From: Dehalococcoidia bacterium | GTDB taxonomy: Bacteria > Chloroflexota > Dehalococcoidia > Lucifugimonadales > JAGWBF01 | NCBI GenBank assembly: GCA_021296025.1 | Contig: JAGWBF010000006.1 | Coordinates: 1 to 26,874, forward strand | Direction: 5' to 3' | DNA: 26,874 nt | Made by a program: the position numbers and the translations under genes | Notes under the pieces: generated by a model | The model's input: the letters and a program-made list of their open reading frames with translations, nothing else | What the model was told of the DNA's origin: nothing | Databases searched by the model: none | In this document: one piece after another, positions 15,412 through 22,838 of the stretch | How the letters are laid out: each line of letters begins with the position of its first letter | Position numbering within the stretch: the stretch's first letter is position 1

Positions 15412-16299
15412 TTACAGGTTGCCGCGGGGGGCCAGGAGCTGCTCTTCGTTGAGGCTCCTCACCCCGATTCCCACCATCGGCTCGCCCAAATCCTTGGACA
15501 CATCGGCCAGGATGTTGGGGTCGTTGTAGTGGGTAGTAGCTTCGACGATCGCCCTGGCCCTTCTCGCCGGGTCTCCGGACTTGAAGATGCCCGACCCTAC
15601 GAACACGCCGTCGGCGCCGAGCTGCATCATGAGGGCTGCATCGGCCGGGGTTGCCACACCTCCGGCGGCGAAGTTCACCACCGGGAGCCTTCCCAAGGTG
15701 CGTGTCTCCAAAAGTAGGGGCAGGTCCACCCCTAGCTCCTTGGCCGCGGTGGGGATCTCCTCTTCGGACATGTTCTGGAGCTGGCGTATAGAGTCCATCA
15801 CCGAGCGCATATGGCGCACAGCTTCCACGACATCGCCGGTGCCGGCCTCTCCCTTGGTGCGGATCATCGCCGCGCCCTCGCCGACACGCCTCAGGGCTTC
15901 TCCCAGGTTACGGCATCCACAGACAAAGGGCACCTTGAAGTTGTGCTTCCACACATGATGGGCTTCGTCGGCAGGGGTCAGCACCTCGGACTCGTCGATA
16001 TAGTCCACGCCCATAGCTTCCAGCACCTGGGCCTCGACGAAATGCCCGATGCGGCACTTGGCCATCACCGGTATGCTGACTGCCTCCATTATCTCGCTGA
16101 TCTTGGTGGGGTCGGCCATGCGGGCCACGCCGCCGGCCGCGCGGATGTCCGCCGGCACTCGCTCCAAGGCCATGACCGACGTAGCCCCCGCATCCTGGGC
16201 GATCCGGGCCTGCTCAGCATTGACCACGTCCATTATGACGCCGCCCTTGAGCATCTGGGCCAAGCCAGCTTTCACTCTCCAAGTTCCTGTATCTGCCAC
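15412..16299 (-). CDS. pdxS: Pyridoxal 5'-phosphate synthase synthase subunit
   Basis: PdxS builds PLP from ribose 5-phosphate, glyceraldehyde 3-phosphate and ammonia. The start is set at GTG 16299, where the product begins MADTGTWRVKAGLAQMLKGG. GGAGG lies six bases upstream, and the 295-residue length fits the family. A longer frame to TTG 16353 has no ribosome site. Hallmarks are ALERVPADIRAAGGVARM, VMAKCRIGHFVEA with the catalytic Lys, and the AAMIRTKGEAGTG phosphate and Lys region. A strong promoter precedes it, and pdxT, the R3H ATPase gene and tmk follow on the same strand. Confidence 0.97.
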   Translation of the reverse strand: MADTGTWRVKAGLAQMLKGGVIMDVVNAEQARIAQDAGATSVMALERVPADIRAAGGVARMADPTKISEIMEAVSIPVMAKCRIGHFVEAQVLEAMGVDYIDESEVLTPADEAHHVWKHNFKVPFVCGCRNLGEALRRVGEGAAMIRTKGEAGTGDVVEAVRHMRSVMDSIRQLQNMSEEEIPTAAKELGVDLPLLLETRTLGRLPVVNFAAGGVATPADAALMMQLGADGVFVGSGIFKSGDPARRARAIVEATTHYNDPNILADVSKDLGEPMVGIGVRSLNEEQLLAPRGNL

Positions 16300-16401
16300 C
16301 TTGTCCCTCCGTCGGGAAGCAGGACTCTGCGCCTGTCCCCTTTGATTGGACAACTACCGTATGTGCCCGGCTATGCACCTTCGATAGCTATTTCTACCCG
16401 A

Positions 16402-16430
16402 ATTATACGATGGCCCCTATGGTTTATCAA
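16402..16430 (-). promoter_or_regulatory. Sigma70-type promoter of pdxS-pdxT and downstream genes
   Basis: On the minus strand, TTGATA (16425-16430), a 17-base spacer, then a perfect TATAAT (16402-16407). Transcription would start near 16395, about 95 bases before the GTG of pdxS. The position also argues against the TTG at 16353 being needed. Confidence 0.8.
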
Positions 16431-16541
16431 TCTGCCCGTGTAATCGTGGTACACCTTTTCCTGTACGGTGTAGAATTGGGTCTGCGTCACTAGTTCAGTT
16501 AACAGGCCCAGGGGACAGGAAACACAAAACAGGGAGCAGAT

Positions 16542-18605
16542 ATGGTTCCTCCAGGAGACATTTTCGGTGAGTTGCACATAGCAATAGGTGTGTTCCTTGC
16601 CCTGGCAGTATCAATTGCCATATCGGGGTATGTATTCCACCGGCGGGTCATCAGCATGATACTGCTGGGAAAGGGCACAGCCCGGTTCGACCAGCCATTG
16701 AGCCGCCTGGCCAACTTCCTCACCATCGTCATGGCCCAGAGGCGGGTGCTTCAGCGGGTATCCCTGCGGGACAGGGCGGGCCTGGGACACATCTTCGTCT
16801 TCTGGGGATTCCTGTCCTTCTTCCTGAGCTACCTGCTGTTCATCTTTGGGGATGCGGCTTGGGGCCATTTCTCCGAAACTATCCTCACCGATACTGGCGT
16901 GCGGGTCTTTGCCAGCTACCTGGATGTCATAGCAGTGATCATCCTGGTTTCCCTTGGATGGGCGGTTATCCGGCGATGGCTGACCAAGCCCCACCGTCTC
17001 TCCTTCGACCTTACCCGCAGTCCCGATGCCATCCTCATAGTTTCAGCCATTTCTTCCCTTATGGTGCTGACCCTTCTCACCGAAGCCTTCTATACTGCCA
17101 AGGTCTCCTACATCCCCGCCTCGGAGATCAGTCCCCATGCCGATGCCCTGGTGGGAGGCGCCATAGGCAACTGGCTTGTGGACCTGGGCTTGGGCTTCAG
17201 CGCAGCCGACACCCTTCAGGGGCTGTTCTGGTGGCTCCACCTGCTGGTCATCCTGGGGTTTTCCATATACATCCCCTTCTCCAAGCACATGCACATGGTG
17301 GCCGCTCCCCTGAACGCCTACTTCCGCTCCCTGAAACCCAAGGGCGCCCTGGAGTCCATAGACCTGGAGAACGCGGAGCATTTCGGGGCTGGAAGAGTTC
17401 AGGACTTCACCTGGAAGGAGCTGCTGGACGGCTACGCCTGCGCGGTGTGCGGTCGCTGCACCAACAGCTGCCCCGCCCACCTGAGCGGCAAGGTGCTTTC
17501 GCCCATGCACATCGTCGAGAACCTGAAGGACCATCTCATCGAGTTCGGCTCCCAGGTGAAGGCGGGCGTGGACACCTCCCAGGAGCATCCCCTCATCGGC
17601 ACGTCGATTCAGGAAGAGGCCCTGTGGGATTGCGTCAACTGCGGCGCCTGCATGGAGGAGTGCCCCGTGGCGGTAGAGCACGTACCCACCATCGTGAACA
17701 TGAGGCGCCACCTGGTGCTGGAGGAGTCCCGTATTCCCGAGACCGGCATGAGCGCCCTGTTAAGCATGGAGCAGCGGGGCCATCCCTGGAGGGGCACGAC
17801 GTATTCTCGCACGGATTGGGCCAAGGATCTGGACGTCCCCTTGCTGGCCGACCATCCCCAGGCCGAGGTGCTCCTCTGGGTGGGGTGCACGGCAGCCCTG
17901 GAGGGACGCAGCCAAGCCATTGCCCGCTCCATGGCCAAGGTGCTGAAGGCGGCCGGTGTGGACTACGCCATCCTGGGTGAGGAGGAGCGGTGCACCGGCG
18001 ATCCCGCCCGGAGGATGGGCAACGAGTACCTGTACCAGATCATGGCCCAGGGAAACATCGAGACCCTGAACAACTACGGCGTAAAGACCATCCTGACCCT
18101 GTGCCCTCACTGCTTCAACACCATGAAGAACGAGTACCCTCAGCTTGGCGGCACCTACGAGGTGCTCCACTACAGCCAGTATCTGGACCGCCTTATCGAC
18201 GACGGCAAGCTCAAGCCCATCAAGATGGTGGAGGGCAAGGTGGCCTACCACGACTCCTGCTTCCTGGGGCGCCACAACGGGGTGTACGACGAACCCCGGC
18301 GGGTCGCCAAGGCCCTGCCAGGGCTGGAGCTGGTGGAGATGTCGCCCAACTGCCGCCAGCAGGGTTTCTGCTGCGGCGCCGGCGGCGGGCACATGTGGCT
18401 GGAGGAGAGCCGGGGCACGCGAATTAACCACATGCGTACCGACCATTTCCTGGAGACCGACGCCGATACCGTCGGGGTGTCATGCCCCTTCTGCCTGCAG
18501 ATGCTAACCGAGGGCATCGAAGCCAAGGGCCTCTCCGGCGAAAAGCAGGCCAAGGACGTACTGGAGCTGTGGGCCGAAAGCCTGGAGGAGGACAACAGCT
18601 CCTAG
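16542..18605 (+). CDS. Membrane Fe-S oxidoreductase, HdrDE-like; candidate ETF:menaquinone oxidoreductase
   Basis: The 687-residue fusion has an N-terminal membrane part (about 1-250) with five or so helices and buried His residues, resembling the heme b subunit NarI/HdrE. It then has two 4Fe-4S motifs (C300, C303, C306, C310 and C364, C367, C370, C374), and two CCG domains. In the first CCG domain the usual CC is C484-T485 (ERCTGDPARR), with C449, C521 and C524. The second is complete, with C573, C604, C610-C611 and C648, C651. This layout matches EtfD and EMO proteins that pass electrons from acyl-CoA dehydrogenase/ETF to menaquinone. The acyl-CoA operon downstream on the opposite strand agrees with that role. 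ATG follows GGGAG. No ETF genes lie in the window, so the exact donor is inferred. Confidence 0.85.
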   Translation: MVPPGDIFGELHIAIGVFLALAVSIAISGYVFHRRVISMILLGKGTARFDQPLSRLANFLTIVMAQRRVLQRVSLRDRAGLGHIFVFWGFLSFFLSYLLFIFGDAAWGHFSETILTDTGVRVFASYLDVIAVIILVSLGWAVIRRWLTKPHRLSFDLTRSPDAILIVSAISSLMVLTLLTEAFYTAKVSYIPASEISPHADALVGGAIGNWLVDLGLGFSAADTLQGLFWWLHLLVILGFSIYIPFSKHMHMVAAPLNAYFRSLKPKGALESIDLENAEHFGAGRVQDFTWKELLDGYACAVCGRCTNSCPAHLSGKVLSPMHIVENLKDHLIEFGSQVKAGVDTSQEHPLIGTSIQEEALWDCVNCGACMEECPVAVEHVPTIVNMRRHLVLEESRIPETGMSALLSMEQRGHPWRGTTYSRTDWAKDLDVPLLADHPQAEVLLWVGCTAALEGRSQAIARSMAKVLKAAGVDYAILGEEERCTGDPARRMGNEYLYQIMAQGNIETLNNYGVKTILTLCPHCFNTMKNEYPQLGGTYEVLHYSQYLDRLIDDGKLKPIKMVEGKVAYHDSCFLGRHNGVYDEPRRVAKALPGLELVEMSPNCRQQGFCCGAGGGHMWLEESRGTRINHMRTDHFLETDADTVGVSCPFCLQMLTEGIEAKGLSGEKQAKDVLELWAESLEEDNSS

Positions 18606-18707
18606 CGTGTCCCGATAGAATACCAACGAGGGAGACCATGCCATCTATGCAGGGCCCTTATCGCCAACTCTTGCCAGCCTTGGCTCCCTCTATTGAGAAT
18701 AGCTCCC

Positions 18708-20252
18708 CTACTCACCCCTTAGCTCGCGCTTGAGCACCTTGCCCAGGGGGTTGCGGGGTAGCTCATCGGTGAAGACGACAGACTCGGGGCGCTTGAACCC
18801 CGCCAGCCGGGGCACGCAGTGCTCGATGACTTCGGCCTCGGTGAGAGCCGTGTCACGTCGGACGACCACCGCTCGCACCACCTCTCCCCATTGCAGGTCC
18901 GGGACTCCTATGACGGCCGCCTCTTCCACACCCGGATGGGACATGATCACCTGCTCCACCTCTTCGGGGGAGATCATCTCCCCGCCCCGCTTTATGATGT
19001 CCTTGGCCCGCCCCGACAGGTAGATGTACCCGTCCTCATCCTGGTACCCCAGGTCGCCGGTGTAGAGCCATTCGCCCCGGATGGCATCGCCGGTTGCCCC
19101 CTCTTCGTCCCAGTACCCCTTCATGATCCTGGGCCCCCTGGCAACGATCTCCCCTACCTCCCCCTCGGGCACATCCGTCCCGTCCTCGTTCACGATGCGC
19201 ACCTCCACATCGTCCAGGGGCTTGCCAATCGACGTCAGGCGCTTCAGCTTTATCTCCACCTCTTCTGACGTGCCGTTCAGGTCATGGTCATCGGGCGGGA
19301 GCATTGTGATAGTGGAGGCGGTTTCCGTCTGCCCGAAGGCGTTGATGAAACGGGCGCCGGGGAACTCGGCAATGGCTTGCCGGATCACCGGGAGGGGCAT
19401 CGGCGCGGCCCCATAGGTGATCACCTCCAGGCTGGACAGGTCGAAGTCGCGGAAGCGGGAGTGCTCCGTGAGCTGCTTCAGCATGGTGGGCACCAGCATC
19501 GTCCGCGAGGGCCGTTCCTGCTCAACCAGCGTCATCCATTCCAGGGGTTCGAACTGGCGCATCATGACCAGCGTCCGTCCGCCATAGATGCCCGCCAGCA
19601 CCGATTGCAGGCCGGCTATGTGGTAAAGGGGGACCGACACCAGGTTGCCCTCCTCCACATCGGGGTCGGGAGGCTCCACGTTGGAAAGCAGGTATGACGT
19701 GAAGCTGCGGTGAGTGAGCATGACACCCTTGGGGACCCCGGTGGTGCCTGCGGTGAACATCAGCACCGATATGTCTTCATCATCACCGGCGGGATAGAGG
19801 AGCTCCTCGGCAGATGCTTCCTCCAGGAGCTGCTCATAGCCCAGCCAGCCCGCCGCCCCAGGATCGTCCATGCATACCAGGTTCGGAGGGACCAACCCTT
19901 CTCCCCTGAGGTCCTCCATCATATCCACGTACCGGCTCCCGGCCAGCAGCACCGACGGACTTGCTGCCCTTAGTACCTTCGCCAGCTCCTCACCTTTGAG
20001 TCGGAAGCTGATGGGCAGGAATATGGCATCCAGGCGGGCAGCCGCAAAGTAGGCCTCAACCATCTGGTTGCAGTTGACCTGGAGAACGCCGATCCGGTCG
20101 CCGCTTCCGATGCCCAAGCTGGCCAGCCCGTTGGCCAGCTTGTTGGAACGCACCTGCAGGTCTTCGTAGCTGAAGCGACGCCCGTCAAAGAGAATGGCCG
20201 TTCGGTCGGGAACAATAGCCGAAGCGATGGTCAGGCATTCAAGAGTGTTAAT
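18708..20252 (-). CDS. Acyl-CoA synthetase (AMP-binding family), probable ATT start
   Basis: This class I adenylate-forming enzyme should activate a carboxylic or fatty acid to its CoA thioester. Motifs are the P-loop FTAGTTGVPKGVMLTHRSF, YGAAPM, NAFGQTETAS, YTGDLGYQDEDGYIYLSGR and the C-terminal Lys in NPLGKVLKREL. From the first conventional start (GTG 20153) the protein would lack the N-terminal strand, yet the frame stays open and in family upstream: LTIASAIVPDRTAILFDGRR then FSYEDLQ. No ATG, GTG or TTG exists there. ATT at 20252 has GGGAG eight bases before it and overlaps the TAA of the preceding hydratase gene by one base, giving 514 residues beginning MNTLECLTIAS. I therefore favour this rare start. 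Confidence 0.88.
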   Translation of the reverse strand: MNTLECLTIASAIVPDRTAILFDGRRFSYEDLQVRSNKLANGLASLGIGSGDRIGVLQVNCNQMVEAYFAAARLDAIFLPISFRLKGEELAKVLRAASPSVLLAGSRYVDMMEDLRGEGLVPPNLVCMDDPGAAGWLGYEQLLEEASAEELLYPAGDDEDISVLMFTAGTTGVPKGVMLTHRSFTSYLLSNVEPPDPDVEEGNLVSVPLYHIAGLQSVLAGIYGGRTLVMMRQFEPLEWMTLVEQERPSRTMLVPTMLKQLTEHSRFRDFDLSSLEVITYGAAPMPLPVIRQAIAEFPGARFINAFGQTETASTITMLPPDDHDLNGTSEEVEIKLKRLTSIGKPLDDVEVRIVNEDGTDVPEGEVGEIVARGPRIMKGYWDEEGATGDAIRGEWLYTGDLGYQDEDGYIYLSGRAKDIIKRGGEMISPEEVEQVIMSHPGVEEAAVIGVPDLQWGEVVRAVVVRRDTALTEAEVIEHCVPRLAGFKRPESVVFTDELPRNPLGKVLKRELRGE

Positions 20253-20988
20253 CGCTATTACTCCCGCGACTATATCCCATCGCGCTAATGGCCAACCTGG
20301 ACTCCAGCTCCAGGGCGTCCTCCAGCCCCATCTCGGCGCCTCGCATCACCGACTCCTTGACGGCCTGCAGGGCATCCTGGTCCACCTGCAGGAGGCCCTC
20401 AGCCATTGTGTGCGCTTCCTGAAGCAGGCTTCCGGCGGGGACAACTCTGCCAACCAACCCCAGGGCCAGCGCCTCGGAAGCACCCACCTGGCGGGCTGTC
20501 AGCAGCAGGTCGAGGGCAGACGGCACACCCACCGTCCTGGGCAGGGTCTGGGTACCACCGGCCGCGGGGACCATGCCCAGGGCCACCTCGGGCATGGAGA
20601 ACCTGGCGTCGTCGCTGGCAATGCGGAAGTCGCAGAGCATGGCGATTTCCAGACCGGAGCCAATGCAGTAGCCGTGAATGGCAGCGATCGCCGGCTTGGA
20701 CAAGCCCAGGAAGAGTCCCCAAACATCCCTCTGCCAGCGCACATCCCGGGCGATGGTGGGAGAAGGGGCTGTACCAAATTCGGTGAGGTCCGCCCCTGCG
20801 CAAAAGGATGTTCCCTCACCGCTGATGATGACTACTCTAACCTCAGGATCATCCTGCACCGCCTGGATCGCCTGGAACAGGTCGTCGCGCATGGCAACGT
20901 TGAAGGCGTTCAAGACATGGGGACGGTCCAACCTGATGTGGGCTATGGCATCCCTCTTGTCGTAAATGATCGTGTCGAAGCTGGTCAC
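20248..20988 (-). CDS. Enoyl-CoA hydratase/isomerase family protein
   Basis: The 246-residue crotonase-fold protein is likely an enoyl-CoA hydratase in beta-oxidation. The oxyanion-hole segments SFCAGADL (61-68) and HGYCIGSGLEIAM are present. Both catalytic glutamates are visible at E114 (GLEIAM) and E134 (MPEVALGMVPAAGGTQ), so hydration of an enoyl-CoA is plausible. The start is GTG at 20988 with only a weak upstream site. The TAA stop overlaps the presumed ATT start of the acyl-CoA synthetase. It lies 38 bases after the PHP gene. Confidence 0.92.
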   Translation of the reverse strand: MTSFDTIIYDKRDAIAHIRLDRPHVLNAFNVAMRDDLFQAIQAVQDDPEVRVVIISGEGTSFCAGADLTEFGTAPSPTIARDVRWQRDVWGLFLGLSKPAIAAIHGYCIGSGLEIAMLCDFRIASDDARFSMPEVALGMVPAAGGTQTLPRTVGVPSALDLLLTARQVGASEALALGLVGRVVPAGSLLQEAHTMAEGLLQVDQDALQAVKESVMRGAEMGLEDALELESRLAISAMGYSRGSNSD

Positions 20989-21026
20989 AATCGATAACTC
21001 TCGCTGGCCCGGCGCCGGGCCGAGGC

Positions 21027-21566
21027 TCAGGCTGGCACAGCCCGGCTGTAAATATCGTCCAGGTCCACCTCGGTGTAGCTGGTGCCCACCTTATCGAGAG
21101 TATGGGCATCGCTGACGCTGAGCAGCAGCAGGCCATGCTCCCGGGCGATGTCTTCAACCTGGGCCTTTCGAATGTGCCAGTTGTGGCCGGGGTTGGCGAT
21201 CTCTATGGCCTGGATTTCGACATCCATGATGATGTTGGGCGTGTAGTAGCCGGGATGGTTGTAGCTCCGAAACACCTTGCCTCCGGGAAGAAAGAGCTCG
21301 CCCATGTGGTACTCGTCGAAGGGGCTGCTGGGGGGACGCACGTTGATCTCCCAGCCGGGGATGATGATTGCCCGCCCGGGAAAGTGGGCGTCGGCTATCT
21401 CCTTGAATGCGAAGCCGTACTCTTTGTTGTGGTGGTCGGTTATTCCTATCCCGTCAATGCCCATAGCCTCGATTTGGGAAATCACCTGCTCAACCACATC
21501 TACGCTGGGAGGTACGCAGCCGGTGGATTCCCAGATGTGGGTGTGCAGGTCCATCTTAACCTTCAA
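21027..21566 (-). CDS. PHP-domain phosphoesterase-like metal hydrolase
   Basis: The roughly 179-residue product has the PHP (polymerase and histidinol phosphatase) signatures: M-D-L-H8-T-H10, GITD44-H45-H, PGWE73, YNH104PG and SD153AH155. All usual metal ligands are there, so it is probably active, but the substrate is unknown. The start is set at TTG 21566 because AGGAG is seven bases upstream, whereas TTG at 21572 is only one base from it. The gene sits between two enoyl-CoA hydratase-family genes and uses TGA as its stop. It may act on a phosphorylated or nucleotide-like substrate, but that is a guess. Confidence 0.9.
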   Translation of the reverse strand: MKVKMDLHTHIWESTGCVPPSVDVVEQVISQIEAMGIDGIGITDHHNKEYGFAFKEIADAHFPGRAIIIPGWEINVRPPSSPFDEYHMGELFLPGGKVFRSYNHPGYYTPNIIMDVEIQAIEIANPGHNWHIRKAQVEDIAREHGLLLLSVSDAHTLDKVGTSYTEVDLDDIYSRAVPA

Positions 21567-21599
21567 GGACAAGCTCCTAGGGACGTCAATTGGGGCGGC

Positions 21600-22367
21600 C
21601 TACCTGCCGACGAAACGTGGGCTCCGTTTTTCCAGGAATGAAGCGATCCCCTCAGCCCGGTCTGCGGTGCCTTGAAGAAGGATGCTAAGGTCAGCCTCCA
21701 GCCTCATCCCCTGTTCTATGGGAACATCCATCCCCTTCAGCACCGCCTCTTTGGCATATCGCAGGGCTATGGGCCCCTTCCCTGCGAGGGAGTCGGCCAT
21801 CTTGGCCGTAGCGCTTTCCAGATCCTCCATTGGGACCACTTGGTGGACCAATCCCGCATTTAAGGCTTCCCGGGCATCCAGGACTCGACCTATGAGGAGC
21901 ATCTCCATGGCCAAGCTTCTGCCCACCAGCCTGGGTAGCCTCTGGGTGCCTCCATCCCACGGCATAAATCCCTGGGCCAGGTCGGTGATGCCCATGCGGG
22001 CATTTTCGGCGGCGACTCGCAGGTCGCAGGCCAGGGCCAATTCCAAACCCTGATCCATGGCATTGCCGTTGATGGAGGCGATGACTGGAATGGGAATGCC
22101 CGCCAGGGTAGAGGCGCAGCGGTGCGCTTCCAGTCTCTGCCTGGGGTCTTCGAAAAAGCTGTCCCCCAGGGCGGCCCGGCCCACGCAGAATTGGCTTCCG
22201 GCCCCGCTCACCACCAAGATTGACGCCCCATCTTCGCTGACCCGCTCAGCTACCATACGTAGCTCGGCAGCCATGACATCATCGGGGGCGTTGGAGCGGT
22301 CTGGGTCATTCAGAACGACCCTTGCTACGGGGGGATGATAAGAGTAGGTGGTTCTTGCGTAGGCCAT
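21600..22367 (-). CDS. Enoyl-CoA hydratase/isomerase family protein with one atypical active-site residue
   Basis: This crotonase-fold protein is 255 residues from the ATG at 22367, where homologues begin (MAYARTTYSY...PVARVVLNDP). Longer starts exist at ATG 22400 and TTG 22427, but the latter overlaps the groES promoter. E109 lies in GLELALACD, but the second position, usually Glu, is D129 in GITDLAQGF, and the oxyanion segment reads FCVGRAAL. The protein may therefore be a hydratase with reduced or changed activity, or a different member of the superfamily. It is the first gene of a run with the PHP gene, the other hydratase and the acyl-CoA synthetase. Confidence 0.82.
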   Translation of the reverse strand: MAYARTTYSYHPPVARVVLNDPDRSNAPDDVMAAELRMVAERVSEDGASILVVSGAGSQFCVGRAALGDSFFEDPRQRLEAHRCASTLAGIPIPVIASINGNAMDQGLELALACDLRVAAENARMGITDLAQGFMPWDGGTQRLPRLVGRSLAMEMLLIGRVLDAREALNAGLVHQVVPMEDLESATAKMADSLAGKGPIALRYAKEAVLKGMDVPIEQGMRLEADLSILLQGTADRAEGIASFLEKRSPRFVGR

Positions 22368-22420
22368 ACGGTCCCGAAGCTGAGGGGCAGGTGGGGACAT
22401 GGTAAGCCCAAAGGTGCTCC

Positions 22421-22449
22421 TTGACAAGGAGAGGGCTCCATTTTATGAT
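22421..22449 (+). promoter_or_regulatory. Sigma70-type promoter of groES-groEL
   Basis: A perfect TTGACA (22421-22426), a 17-base spacer, then TATGAT (22444-22449). The start of transcription would be near 22456, placing the CIRCE operator at the very beginning of the transcript, as is usual. Confidence 0.85.
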
Positions 22450-22463
22450 TATCAGCAGCCAAA

Positions 22464-22490
22464 TTAGCACTCGGAAACCCGGAGTGCTAA
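22464..22490 (+). promoter_or_regulatory. CIRCE operator (HrcA repressor binding site)
   Basis: A perfect match to the CIRCE element: TTAGCACTC, a nine-base spacer, GAGTGCTAA. It lies directly downstream of the groES promoter and upstream of the groES start. In known systems the HrcA repressor binds here and is released on heat stress. The hrcA gene is not in this window. Confidence 0.97.
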
Positions 22491-22529
22491 AATATGGGCC
22501 GAAATCAGGTCTTAGCGAAGGAGGAGACT

Positions 22530-22823
22530 TTGGTTAATTTCTCGCCTCTCGGCGAAAGGGTTGTAGTGAAGCCCTTGGACAAAGAAGAGGTCAGAGCCTC
22601 GGGAATCATCCTGCCCGACACCGTAAAGGAAAAGCCCCAGGAGGGCGAGGTCGTAGAAGTGGGGCCGGGACGATCGACAGAGGATGGCAAAGGCAAGATC
22701 CCCATGGAGATAAAGAAGGGTGACCGGGTGATCTATTCTAAGTTCGCCGGCACCGAGTACAAGGATGGGGACGACGAATACCTGATCCTTAGAGAGAGCG
22801 ATATTCTCGCAAAGATAAGCTAG
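22530..22823 (+). CDS. groES: Co-chaperonin GroES
   Basis: GroES caps GroEL during protein folding. From TTG 22530 the product is 97 residues, starting MVNFSPLGERVVVKPL, with AGGAGG (22519-22524) five bases upstream; the ATG at 22494 would add 12 unusual residues. Visible features are the mobile loop ASGIILPDTVKEKPQEG, the roof segment and a C-terminal KYIL-like strand (DEYLILRESDILA). It starts the groESL operon, 15 bases before groEL. Confidence 0.97.
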   Translation: MVNFSPLGERVVVKPLDKEEVRASGIILPDTVKEKPQEGEVVEVGPGRSTEDGKGKIPMEIKKGDRVIYSKFAGTEYKDGDDEYLILRESDILAKIS

Positions 22824-22838
22824 AAAGGAGAGCGAAAA

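Noticed and set aside
16448..16476. A possible promoter for the Fe-S oxidoreductase (TAGAAT at 16471-16476)
   Set aside because: The -10 box is good but no acceptable -35 box lies at 16-18 bases; a TACACC/GGTGTA inverted repeat nearby may be an operator but is too short to claim.
18606..18707. Searched for a terminator between the convergent Fe-S oxidoreductase and acyl-CoA synthetase genes
   Set aside because: Only a seven-base GAGGGAG/CTCCCTC repeat with a 49-base loop was found; not convincing.
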